DNA of 64,000 nt from Campanula takesimana (GCA_026119855.1 JAOWBW010001627.1:1-64000), one strand, 5' to 3'; numbered from the stretch's first letter, positions 47,210 to 58,973 are shown. Numbers and translations: made by a program. Notes: a model not told the origin generated them from the letters alone.

Positions 47210-48694
47210 AAAGTTTTTACACCCATATGAGCAACATGCTCGTGAAACACTAAAGGTTATAACGCCTTAGTAAACGGATCCGCTAACATAGAGTTTGTAC
47301 CAATAAGTTGTATTTCTATTTGTTCATTTTGTACTCTTTCTTTTACAACAAGAAACTTAATGTCTATATGCTTAGACTTTGATGAACTCTTGTTATTGTT
47401 GATGTACAAGACTGCAACCCGATTGTCACAATATAGCTTAATAGGTCTTTCGACGCTATCGACAATACGCAGTCCTCAATGAATTTACGCAGCCATATAG
47501 CTTGATTGGATGCCTCGAAACAAGCAACAAACTCGGCTTCCATGGTAGAGGAAGTTACGAGTGTCTGCTTGGAACTTCTCCAAGAAACTGCTCAACCGGC
47601 TAATGTGAAGACATAACCAGACGTTGATTTACAGCTGTCTTGGCATCCAGCAAAGTCGGAATCGAAATACCCAATGATCTCAAGATGATCCGACTTTGAA
47701 AATGTAAGCATGTAGTCCTTGGTGTTTTGTAAATACCGCATCACTCTTTTGGCTGCAACACAATGTTCTCTCCCGGGATTGCTTTGGTATCTACCAAGCA
47801 TCCCAACAATAAAGGCAAGGTCTGGACGAGTACAAACTTGTACATACATTAAGCTTCGTACTGCTTATGCATAAGAGATATTTTCCATATACTTGGTTTC
47901 AAAATTATTTTTAGGACATTGATTGAGACTGAATTTATCTCCTTTAGAAACAGGGGTGTCATGTGGTTTACAGTTTTGCATGTTAAACCTTTGTAATACC
48001 TTTTCTATATAGGCCTTTTGTGATAATCCTAATGTACCTCGTGAGCGATCACGGTGTATTTGGATTCCTAATACAAAAGATTCCTCACCAAAATCTTTCA
48101 TTTCAAATTTGTTTGAAAGAAATTTCTTAGTTTCTTTAAGAAGGTTCATGTCATTACTAGCAAGCAAAATATCATCCACATATAAGACTAAGAATATAAA
48201 TTTACTCCCACTGAACTTATGGTATATACAATCTTCACCAAGATTCGTTTCAAAACCAAATGAAAGTATAACTTGATTAAATTTTAGATACCATTGACGA
48301 GAAGCTTGCTTGAGCCCATAAATGGATTTCTTAAGTTTACAAACTAATTGATTAGTTTGTTCTAAATCATCCACCATTTCTGGTTTCTTCATATAGATGG
48401 TTTCCTCAATGTCTCCATTGAGAAAAGCTGTCTTTACATCTATTTGATGAAGCTCAAGGTCATAATGTGCTACTAATGCCATAATGATCCTAAAAGAGTT
48501 TTTAAAAGATACCGGAGAGAATGTTTCTTTATAATCAATGCCTTCTTTTTGAGTAAAACCTTTGGCAACAAGATGATCCTTATATCTTTCCACATTACCT
48601 TGTGAATCCATTTTGGTTTTAAATATCCATTTACAACAATAGGTTTCACAACTTTAGGTAATGGGACAAGATCCCAAACGTCGTTGTCTTTCAT
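47210..48694 (-). pseudogene. copia copy 3 reverse transcriptase-RNase H
   Basis: RT from 48611 to 47865 retains QIDVKTAFLNGDIEETIY and YVDDILLASND. It ends at a TAA (47865-47867), then continues in frame to a TGA (47592-47594) through the QVCTRPDLAFIVG and SGYVFTLAG segments. RNase H sequence lies below to about 47210. A frame change near 48620 separates the RT N-terminus. This is the best-preserved RT of the copia family here, but it is still interrupted. Confidence 0.9.
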
Positions 48695-49376
48695 AGATTT
48701 GAACTCTTCATTAATGGCATTGATCCACTTATGAGAATTAGGACTATTAATGGCATCATGAAGGTGAGAGACTCATCTCCCACTAAACCTAAGTGTCCTT
48801 CATTCTCGGCAAGATACACCTCATAATCATCCGAAATGACACTTCTTCTTACTCTATTGGATCTCCTTAAGGGAACCGGTTCTTCCTAATTTTGAGGTTG
48901 TTGAATTTCCTCATTATGATCAACATTTTCATGTTATTAAATATTTATAGGGGAGTCATTGTTTTGAATTGTATGTTCCTCTTGAATTTCAGGTATAAAA
49001 CCATGATTTTCAATTGGAACTACAATGGGAAGAGGTATAGAAATGGATGCCTCTTCCTTTTCAAATTCAAAACTATTCCTAATTTCCCCTCTAAATTCAA
49101 CACCCTCAAAGAACCTAGCATTTCCCGTTTAAAAAAAGGTTCTACTTTTCGGGTTGTAAAATTTATAGCCTCTAGATCTCTCGGCATACCCCACAAAATA
49201 GCTACTAATAGTCTTAGCGTCCAGTTTGCCCTCATTAGGACTATAAGACTAGCTTCTACTGGACAATCCCATACATGAATATGATTTATGGACGATTTCT
49301 TATTCGTCCATAATTCATAAGGGATTATTATTAGTAGCCTTAGAAGGAGCTCTATTGAGAAGATAAGTTGCGGTTT

Positions 49377-50590
49377 TTAAAGCATCGCCCATAATGAGTG
49401 AGGTAAAAAAGTACAAAAAACCATACTTCTTATCATATCCTTAAGGGTTCTATTACGTCTCTCAGCTACACTATTCATGCTAGGCATACCCATCATAGTG
49501 TAGTGAGGGACAATCCCACACTCTTCAAGATAGCGTGCAAAAGGACCCGGACGTTGTTCCCCTGAACCGTCATTCCGACCGTAGTATTCACCACCACGAT
49601 CGGACCTAACGTTCTTAATAGTCTTTCCAAGTTGATTTTCAACTTCGGCCTTAATAGACTTGAAAACGTCCAAAGATTGAGACTTTTCATGAAATAAATA
49701 AATGTACCCATATCGAGAGTAGTTGTCTATGAACGTAATAATGTATTGTTGACCATTCCATGAAGGGGTAGGGAATGGCCCACAAATATCCGTATGTATT
49801 AGTTCTAAGACGCTTGATGCTCTCGAGGATACTTTTTTTTTTAGTGTTTGTAAACTTTCCTTTAAGGCATTCAATGCAAAAGTCCTTTTCCGGAATGCCA
49901 AGTTTATTTATGATTCCCTCCGACACAAGCTTGTCAATTCTCCTTTTGGAGATATGACCCAAACGCCTATGCCATAAGGTATAAGAATTTTCACTTGACA
50001 ACTTTCGCTTTTTACTTTTAGTTTCATTAATATGGGACTCATTTATTGTTTGAATAGTATCAAGTAAGTAAAGATTATCATTACTTGACAAAGTACTAGT
50101 ACCGACAATTTTGGAATTAAAATAGAGACCACATTTATTATTTCCAAACGAACAAGAATAACCTTCCTTGTCCAAAATTGTGATTGATATCAAATTCCGT
50201 CTAAAGGACGGTACAATAAATGGATTATTTAACATAAAATAATAACCAGTACTTAACAATAATCTAAAGGTCCCTATGCCTATAACTTCAGCCGGATTCT
50301 CAGCTCCCATATAGATGAATCTCTCATCTTCACTAGGTCTTCGGTAATTCAGGCAACCATGCATAGACATACTTATGTGAGTTATTGCACCTGAATCCAA
50401 TCACCATGTATATGTAGGAATTGAAACTAAATTAGCCTCAGTACAAACAAGACCAAATGACATACCTTTCTTAGCACGCCAAGCGTGATACTTAGGCAGT
50501 CGTACTTCATGTGCGTAAGGTCCTTGCAAAAGAAGCACTTCTTTAAGGTCCTTGCAAAAGAAGCACTTATTTTCTTTACGATCATCAGAT
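49377..50590 (-). pseudogene. copia copy 3 gag knuckle, protease and integrase
   Basis: Gag knuckle near 50500-50560 (CFFCKDLTHMKYDC) with a 28-bp tandem duplication (TCCTTGCAAAAGAAGCACTT repeated). Protease with DSGAITHISMS at 50400, integrase zinc part (LWHRRLGHISKRRID, CIECLKGKF) to about 49900, then the core in another frame (HTDICGPFP, RSDRGGEYYG, AERRNRT) to 49377. One or more frameshifts. Confidence 0.88.
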
Positions 50591-50691
50591 GATCCTTTAG
50601 GCTTCTTATTGCTTGTAACCGCAATTTCTTTCCCTCTTCTCTTATGAAAATACTATATGACTTGTGTTGCAAGCCATATTCTAACAGCAAC

Positions 50692-50820
50692 ATGATAAGG
50701 CTGAATCAAGTAAGAATGATGGGAAAGACATAACTAAGTCTAGATCTAATAAGAGTAAAAGAAAGTGTTATAACTGTGGGGAACAAGGTCATATTTACTT
50801 TGTTTTCTAATAAACTACAG
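50692..50820 (+). pseudogene. continuation of the fossil copia gag (zinc knuckle)
   Basis: Encodes a basic stretch followed by KCYNCGEQGHIY, the start of a CCHC knuckle, then degenerates. Together with 44946-46429 it restores the order of a Gag, split by copia copy 3. Confidence 0.75.
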
Positions 50821-51194
50821 TAATAATCCTTATTCAATAAGAATATTAGTATGTATTGTGATAAAAAGAAAAAAGAAGCTTGAATAATTAGAATGAAACA
50901 ATCTTGTTTGATAGAGGGAGTATATATTATAAAAATGTATAAAGTGTATAATATCAAATAGAAATATACTTCCCGTCGGAATTAAAGATAGTCTCATTTG
51001 CTTTTTGATGTTCAGAATAAGTGAAATTTAACTAAATATTAATATCAGTTTAATAATTATAAGTGAGCTTTGAAATGAATAGACTATATTAACATTTTAT
51101 TAAAATTAACTTATATAAATAAATAAATAAAAAATTATCATTCTGAAACAGATAGTGCTTATATAATAAATTAGTGCGAATATGAGTATCAAAA
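50821..51194. other. spacer with MITE remnants
   Basis: Contains a GATAGAGGGAGTATA MITE end near 50912 and a decayed relative (50970-51165) of the intron-2 element. No gene. Confidence 0.5.
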
Positions 51195-51199
51195 TAGAC

Positions 51200-51676
51200 T
51201 GTTGGGACATGGCTTGCAACACAAGTCATTTAGTAATTCCATCCATGAAATCATACCTATAATGTTAATATAAAGTGTAGTGAATTAAAATAATGTGTAG
51301 AATTCCTGGATGTAATATTACCTATTTTTGATGGGCAAAGTGGTAATTTAACATCACTAAAGGTTGAAAGGGTGTAGTCCCTAAATGAGGTGCCTTTTGG
51401 TTTCATATATAAAGGGTTCTCCATCAACCATAGAAATCACTCCATTCATTTTATTTTCTCTCCTAAATAATCTACATATTGCTAGAGACATTAGAGAGAA
51501 AAGGCACAATCATATAGAAGAACTCCGTCCCCTTAATTCTTCTTCTTCTTATTATTCTCCCTACAACATCTGTAATGGATTCAACATGTATTATTTCGCT
51601 TTCGCCTTCATCTTCTTCCTCATTCTTATTCTGAAAATGAGCGTGGCATTCAGGGATATAAAGAATTGTTCCAACT
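51200..51676 (+). repeat. 5' LTR of copia copy 4
   Basis: From TGTTGGGACA, with TATA-like TATATAAAGGG near 51405, to TTGTTCCAAC; the last base differs from the 3' LTR. Confidence 0.95.
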
Positions 51677-51678
51677 AT

Positions 51679-51690
51679 TGGTATCAGAGC
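51679..51690 (+). promoter_or_regulatory. primer binding site of copia copy 4
   Basis: TGGTATCAGAGC, complementary to the initiator methionine tRNA 3' end. Confidence 0.93.
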
Positions 51691-51905
51691 CCCGTTCATT
51701 TTGGTTTAAGTTTGGGTTCTTCTTTGGGAAAGTTTTGTACTTTCAATTTGATTCATTTTCCCTGTTGAATCATTAAGTTTTAATGTTGATTAGGACTCTA
51801 ATTCGTTCATAGAGTACTGATAATCATCATCTAAAATTCATAAAATGGTTTGAAAGTATTTTGTTCATTAAATTAAAATGGTTCAAGTTAGACTATCCCT
51901 TCATA

Positions 51906-52020
51906 ACATGGTTTTATGTTTTAAGTACATACCATGTGGATCTACTTACTTGATTCCATTAATTTTAAAAGCAAGATTATCCTAAATAACATGGTTTTAT
52001 GTTTTAAGTACATACCATGT
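51906..52020 (+). repeat. duplicated leader hairpins of copia copy 4
   Basis: Two direct copies (51906-51937 and 51989-52020) of a segment with arms ACATGGT and ACCATGT, followed each time by GGATCTACTT. The pair is conserved in copy 2. Confidence 0.75.
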
Positions 52021-52097
52021 GGATCTACTTGTTATTCATGCATTTTGGGATAAAATATGGAAAAAGTGCAGCAAAAATGCATGAAACGGTGGCTTTA

Positions 52098-52266
52098 GCC
52101 CGGTCAGGTATTATGTTCCGCCCGGTCGGGTCTTATGTTCTGCCCGGTCGGACCTCAAGAAACGACCCGGTTGGACTAAATGTGTTTGCCTGGTCGGGTC
52201 TTTGGTTCCGCACGGTCGGGCATTGTATGTTGCCCAGTCGGGTATTAGGCATTGCCCGGTCGCGCA
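52098..52266 (+). repeat. GC-rich repeat array in copia copy 4 leader
   Basis: Eight degenerate units (GCCCGGTCAGGT, GCCCGGTCGGGT, GCCCGGTCGGAC, ACCCGGTTGGAC, GCCTGGTCGGGT, GCACGGTCGGGC, GCCCAGTCGGGT, GCCCGGTCGCGC) spaced by about 10-20 bases, at the same distance from the LTR as the array of copy 2. Confidence 0.9.
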
Positions 52267-52799
52267 TATTCACAGGATTTTTGCCTTTTTCAAGATGTTG
52301 CACAATTTTGTTTCCCCTTTTGAACAAAACCATAATCATTTTCAAACCTTAAAGTCCTTGATTAATTATATGCTTTGACAATTTTATTCATTGTTTAAAT
52401 AATATTGTCACCTAAGTGATTTACGTTATTTAAACCCTAAAATTGTAAAGTGTTGGATGTTTAAGTTGATATGTGAATGGCTTGAATTTTCGAAAGAAGA
52501 TCTTGACATTTGACTAAACTTGGGCATTCATGTGGTAACAAATAAAATAAACATTAGGTTATTTTCTTAGGTACTTATGTCGGCCCAAAGGAAGATTAAG
52601 TATTTATTAAAATATAAGTTCAAATTACTTGTTGCCTAAGGCAATCATTTATGAGTCAACTCGCAATCCAAAGATTAGTTTTGATGTCATGTTGATTGTC
52701 TTGTTGATGGATTTCATTGATATAATTAATCATTATTTATTGTGTAGTTTCTTATTTATGTTTTGTATTCATTCTTGTTCTCAAAATTCCAACAAATTT

Positions 52800-55700
52800 G
52801 TTTATTGCTTCATCTGTAATTACTGCTATGAGTACCGTTGCAATTTGGGACTAATTATAAAACTTGGAAAACAAATAATTATAATCTTGGGCTATATAGA
52901 ACTCGCATTAAGGGATCCGTTTCTCTTCTTATTGCTTGAGTGCTGAGAAGTGACACGCTCTAACCGCGTAAACCTAATGATCATAAAAATATTGTCCCGG
53001 AGACCTTTTGGACGGTGTCTCCGAGGATATTGATGCTACAAACATTCCTTGATACCCCTGAGGAAACTTGTTTCCATAAGGTATAAAGGGTACCGGGAAT
53101 TTAAGGGAGTACATTTTAGAAATAGTTCATCTATTGACGAAATGAAAAGGCACTTAAGTTAAGGATATCGGATGATATTCTTGTGCATTTAGTTTTAATC
53201 TTTCTTCCTTGGTTTGGTTGCTTTGAAGTGATCTATCAATGTCAAAAGGACAAGTGAAATATTAATGAATTACTTTCACTTATGACACAAGAAGAAGATA
53301 AGTTAAGAATAATTTAGAACTAAAGGTACTCATTTAGCATCTACCTTTTCTCATGGGACAAGAGAAGAGGGAAAGAAACTGTAGTTGCAAGTAAAAAGAA
53401 GCTTAAGGGATCATCTCATGATCATAAAGAAAAGAAATGTTTCTTTTGCAAGGACCTTACTAACATGAAGTTCGATTATCCTAAGTCTCACGCTTTACGT
53501 GAGAGGTATATCATTTGGTCTTGTTTTTATTGTATTAAGGCTAATTTGGTTTCAGTTCCTACATTTACATGGTGATTGGATTTTGGTGCAACCAATCACA
53601 TAAGGATGTTCAAGTAGGATTGCCTAAATTACCGAAGACCTAGTAAAGATGAAGAAATTCATCTATATGGAAACTAGGAATCCGGTTAGAGTTATAGGCA
53701 TAAGGATCATTTAAATTATTGTTAAGTACTAAGTATTATTTTGTATTAAATAATATATTTATTATACCATCATTTAAATGGAATTATGATATTTATCAAA
53801 ATATTGGACAAGGAAGGTCACTCTTGTTCATTAATAATAAGTGTGATCTCTATTTTAATTCCAAAGGTTGTTGGCACTAGTACTTTGTCAAGTATTCTTT
53901 CTTCACTTGACATTATTCAAACAATAAATGTGTCCATTAATAATGAAACCAAAACTAGAAAGCAAAAGTTATCAAGTAAATTTTATTTTATTTTTTCATT
54001 AAGGCATAGGCATTTGGGTCATATTTCCAAAAGGAAAATTGATAAGCTTATGTTAAAGAAAATCTTAAACAAACTTGATATTTTGGAAAATACTTTTGCA
54101 TTAAATGCCTTAAAGGAAATTTACAAACATTAAAAGAATAGTATTCTCGAGAGTATCAAGTGTCTTTAAAACTAATACATATGAACATTGTGGGCCATTC
54201 ATTATTCCTTCGTGGAAAGGTCAACAATAGAATTAACGTTTATAAATGACTACTCTCAATATGGATGCATTTATTACTTCATGAAAAGACTCAAGTTATG
54301 GACGTTTTTAAGTCTTATGAGGTCAAAGTTGGAAATCAACTTTGAAAGACTATTAAGAACATTAGGTCCAATCATGATAGAGTATATCATGGTTGGAATG
54401 ATTGTTAAAGGGAACAACGTCTAGGTCCTTTTTACTCGTTATTTTGAAGAGTGTGGGATTGTCTCCATCTACATTAAGCCGGGTACGCGTAGCATGAATG
54501 ATGTACACAAGAGACATGATAAAATCCTTAAGAAAATGGTAATAAGCATGTTTTGTGCTTCTTTTACCTCACTCATTATGGGCGATACATTAAAACCGCA
54601 ACCCTTATTCTCATTAAAGCTCCCTCTAAGCTACTAATAAAAACCCTTTATGATTTTGGGACGAATAAGGAACACGTCCTTAAATCATCTTCATTTATGG
54701 GGTTGTCTACCCATAAGGGTAGACCTTATAAGTCTACTAAGGGTAAGTTAGACATAAGATTGTTAGTAGTTATTCATGAGGTTAGCCGAAAGATCTAGGG
54801 TTTTGAAACGAGAAAAGCTAAGTTCTTTGAGGATGTTGAATTTAGTGGGAGATTAGGTGTAATATTTTGAATTTGGAAAAGAAGAGGCATCCATTTCTTC
54901 ACCTCTTCCATAAGTTCCAATTGGATTTCAAATTTTGTACTTGATATTCAAGAAGAACATACAATTCAAAATAAATATGGTTTCCCTATAAATATTGAAC
55001 AACATGAAAATGTTGATCATAAGAAGGAAATTCAACAACCTCAGAATTAGTAAGAACCGGTGCCCTTAAAGAGATACAATAGAGTAAGAAGGATTGCAAT
55101 ACCGGATAATTATGAGATGTATCTTACCGAGAAATTAAGGACACATAGGTTTAGTGGGAGATGAGCCATTCATCTACCATAAAGCCATTAATAGTCCTAA
55201 TTCTCATAAGTAGATTAATACCATATATAAAGAGTTGAAATCTTTGAAAGATAACAACTTTTGAGATCTTTTTACATTACCTAAAGATGTGAAACCTATA
55301 AATGGGTCTCTAAGACCTAAAAGGATTCACAAAAGTAATGTTGAAATATATAAAGACCCATCTAGTTGCTAAAGAATTTTCAACTCATAAAAAGGCATTA
55401 ATTATCAAGAAAGAAACATTTCCCGGTATCTTCTAAAAACCCTTTTAAAATCATTATGGCACTAGTAGCAATTTGTGTCTTAAGCTTCATCAAATGGATA
55501 TTAAGAGAACTTTTCTTAATGGAGACATTAAGCAAACTATCTATATGGAGAAATTCATTTATACTTAAGCAAACTTCTCATTAATGGTATTTAGAATTTA
55601 ATCAAGTTATTCTTTCATTTGGTTTGAAATGAATCTTGATAAATATTGTGTATACCATAAGTTCAGTGGGAGTAAAAATTATAATTTTGGTCTTATATGT

Positions 55701-56470
55701 GGGTAATATTTGCTTGCTAGTAATGTTTTAAACCTTAATAAGGAAACTAAGAAATTTCTTTGGAATGAAAATTCTTGGTGAGGCATCCTTTTGTATTAGG
55801 AATCCAAGTTCAGTGTGAGTATTCACGGAGTATTTTGGGATTATCACAAAAGGCCTATATAGAAAAGGTATTACAAAAGGTATAGCATGCAAAACTATAA
55901 ACCACTTGACACCCCTAATTTTAAAGAGACATGCAGTCTCAAACAGTGTCCTAAAGTTAATTATGAATCCAAGTATATAGAAAATATCCCTCTTTGCATC
56001 AGCAATAAGAAAGCTTAATAAATGCGTAAGTCTTGCATTCAATGTTGGGATGCTTGGTCAATACCAAAGCAATCCAGAAAGAACATTAAGTTGTAGCCAA
56101 AAGAATGATATAGTATTTACAAAACACAAAGATCTACATGCCTATTTTTAATCGGATAATCTTGAGATCATTTGGTATTCCGATATTTGTTAAAATTATA
56201 TGGCTGCATAAAGGACTACAATTTGTCAAATAGTGTTGAAAGACCGTTAAGATATATTATGACAATCAGGTAGTAGTCTAGTACTCTAACAAGAGTTTGT
56301 CAAAGTCTAAGTATTTAGACATTAAGTATCTTGTTGTAAAGAAAGAGTACAAAAAGGAACAAATAAAAACACAACTTATTGGAACAAACTCCATAATTAT
56401 CGGATCCGTTTTCTAAAGCGTTATCATCTTTAGTGTTTCACGAGCATGTTGCTCATATGGGTGTAACAAT
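52800..56470 (+). pseudogene. copia copy 4 gag-pol remnant
   Basis: Gag near 52830-53450, lacking about 47 bp at 53064 relative to copy 1, with a ruined knuckle CFFCKDLTNMKFDY (His to Asn, last Cys to Tyr). Protease region near 53570-53600, integrase near 54000-54700 (SKRKIDKL, HLGHIS), RT near 55350-55870 with a deletion around 55555, and RNase H to about 56470. Frameshifts and stops throughout; longest open segment is about 115 codons. Confidence 0.9.
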
Positions 56471-56829
56471 TTTGATAACATTTAATTTAGTGGGAGTTTA
56501 TGTTGTGATTCATTAATAAGTTCGATTATTTAAAGTTTTGATCTCATTTGGTTAAGTTGGACTAGTTGGAAGAATATGTATATATTCATTATGATTCCAT
56601 GCTACACATCTACACTTTTGATCTATGTCATTTAGTTGGATTTGTATATGTGATTATTGTGGGTTTAGTTGCGAATCAATTACAACGACGGCCCCTTTAG
56701 TCCTTATACTTATATGGCTAATGGACGAGATTGTTATGAATGACAATAATGTGCGCACATAAGGGTTGTCATTTGTGTTATATTTATGATTTAAAGGAAG
56801 GACTTTGTTTTTCAACCCAAGTGGGAGAT
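56471..56829 (+). promoter_or_regulatory. copia copy 4 3' untranslated region and polypurine tract
   Basis: Non-coding tail ending in AAGTGGGAGAT directly before the 3' LTR. Confidence 0.85.
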
Positions 56830-57307
56830 TGTTGGGACATGGCTTGCAACACAAGTCATTTAGTAATTCCATCAATGAAATCATACCTATAATGTTAATA
56901 TAAAGTGTAGTGAATTAAAATAATGTGTAGAATTCCTGGATGTAATATTACCTATTTTTGATGGGCAAAGTGGTAATTTAACATCACTAAAGGTTGAAAG
57001 GGTGTAGTCCCTAAATGAGGTGCCTTTTGGTTTCATATATAAAAGGGTTCTCCATCAACCCTAGAAATCACTCCATTCATTTTATTTTCTCTCCTAAATA
57101 ATCTACATATTGCTAGAGACATTAGAGAGAAAAGGCACAATTATTTAGAAGAACTCCGTCCCCTTAATTCTTCTTCTTCTTATTATTCTCCCTACAACAT
57201 CTGTAATGGATTCAACATGTATTATTTCGCTTCCGCCTTCATCTTCTTCCTCATTCTTATTCTGAAAATGAGCGTGGCATTCAGGGATATAAAGAATTGT
57301 TCCAACA
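56830..57307 (+). repeat. 3' LTR of copia copy 4
   Basis: 478 bp, TGTTGGGACA to TTGTTCCAACA; differs from the 5' LTR by about six substitutions and one A insertion. Confidence 0.95.
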
Positions 57308-57652
57308 TAGACATCTAAATGATGATTAAATGAGCAAAGGTAGGAGCGTAGACATCAAAATGATGAAACATTGCCTTTCATAATCCTCACTCACCCACTT
57401 TTAATAGTGACCCTTGGCCAAAGTATTCTCTAAATTCTAATTCAAATAGTGGTGGACTTTATGATATGATTGTAACGTAGAAAAGACAAGAAAATTATGG
57501 TGATGGGGGACTACAAACTTTCTGTTGCAAGCTTGTTAGGGGACATACAATTAGCACCATTGTAGATGCATGCCAAGGATTTAACATAATGGGAATCATT
57601 TTGGTGAATTTTAGGCCAACATATTTTTCTTTTTAAAAAAATAATAATACTA

Positions 57653-57908
57653 CCTCTGTCTTTAAATGAGTGTCCAAATTTCATTTTAAGAGACATAATT
57701 TTTTGTACAATTTGGTGGTAAAATTAATATATAATCTTGTAATCCTTTTTACAAACATTTAGTTTTTGCAAGTATAAAGAGACCGGCGGAAAAAAATTCA
57801 AAAAAAAAAAAAAAAAAAACATTTAGGGACAAACTTATGATCAAAATGGACACTTATTTTGATACAAAAATTTTCTGAAATTGGACACTCATTTAGGGAC
57901 AGAGGGAA
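57653..57908. mobile_element. Stowaway-like MITE
   Basis: TA-flanked; left CCTCTGTCTTTAAATGAGTG, right CACTCATTTAGGGACAGAGG. Same family as 42868-43114; internal poly(A) run near 57795-57820. Confidence 0.85.
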
Positions 57909-58686
57909 TAATATGCTTTACCATAATTCTATTTTTATCATAAATTTTATTTTTAAATAAGATTCGTGAGTAAGCTTTTAACATAACAGACTAATATTTC
58001 AATAAAAAATTATTGTACTGAATTTGATGTCACAGATAGAGTGGCTCAAATGTCTATTAAACATCACTATAACCAATTTCCATCGCACACACATGGAATT
58101 AGATATACTAAATTTTGAGATGCATTTATAAATATAAAGAACGATTTAAAGACACTTTGTTTCCCCCCTTAGTTTTGGACACGTGATGAACATGTCTAGT
58201 AAAAACGTATGGTTAAACTTCTAACAAACCGTAAAGGCTACAACTTAACATGGCTCAAAAATTTACTTGCGGAACTATTGTGAAAATTTTATATTTGACG
58301 ACGCAAAGTATATTTAATAGTCAGTGTTATGAATATCTTGTTTTACAGAGTATCCACATTTATGATCGGGTCATTGATTTCTATTTCTTCCACATCAATT
58401 ACACGTCATCGGGCATTAACAACCACAATCCAAAACTATTTTACTCACATTCATGATTGAAGTCATAATTTTCTCTCTCCTATCGTTAGTAATCAAAGTA
58501 CGACAGTTTAAATTTTTAAAAAATTATACAAAGTTTATTAAATTTGATATCTATTTAAAGATTAAGAAAAAATATAAAAATTGGTGTTGTTAACTTTATT
58601 TCTTGCATTTTTATTTTTCATAAAAACCTAGTACTTAATATTTTCAGAGAAAAATAATTATGGAACGTGACAAATGTCTACCTTTC

Positions 58687-58973
58687 ACAGTATTTAAGGG
58701 CAGTATAATAATCTGTAAAAGATTAGATGTGGGGTAAATAATGTTTCTTCACTGTTGGGGGCGTCGGTGCCACCTAAGCTAACACCCAAGTATGATGGAG
58801 TAGCTGTGAGTGCTCTAAGAGATGAAAAAATGAGTTTTTTAAATATAAAAAACACGGTTTATATTAAAACGAATGTAAAAAAAAGTTGTTCACGAAATTT
58901 TCACAATATTTAAGGGCCGTATAATTATCTGTAAAAGATTAGATGTGGGGTAAATAATGTTTCTTCAGTCTCA
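58687..58973. repeat. pair of ~75-bp direct repeats
   Basis: AGATTAGATGTGGGGTAAAT and about 55 neighbouring bases occur at 58687-58760 and again at 58899-58973, separated by about 140 bp of unrelated sequence beginning GTTGGGGGCGTCGG. Confidence 0.8.

Larger units (their letters stand above)
46435..50686 (-). mobile_element. Ty1/copia retrotransposon, copy 3, 5'-deleted
   Basis: Minus-strand copy flanked by the exact duplication GCAAC at 46430-46434 and 50687-50691. It has a full 3' LTR (46435-46905) but only the outermost ~45 bp of the 5' LTR (about 50642-50686), joined directly to gag zinc-knuckle sequence. The rest of the 5' LTR, the leader and N-terminal gag are deleted. RT retains YVDD and the protease DSG. 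Confidence 0.93.
51200..57307 (+). mobile_element. Ty1/copia retrotransposon, copy 4, complete but coding-defective
   Basis: 6108 bp with both LTRs, primer site (51679-51690), polypurine tract (56819-56829) and an exact 5-bp duplication TAGAC (51195-51199 and 57308-57312). The two LTRs differ at only about seven positions in 478 bp, which indicates a recent insertion, while the interior has lost all long frames. The cis elements needed for transposition are intact. Confidence 0.95.
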
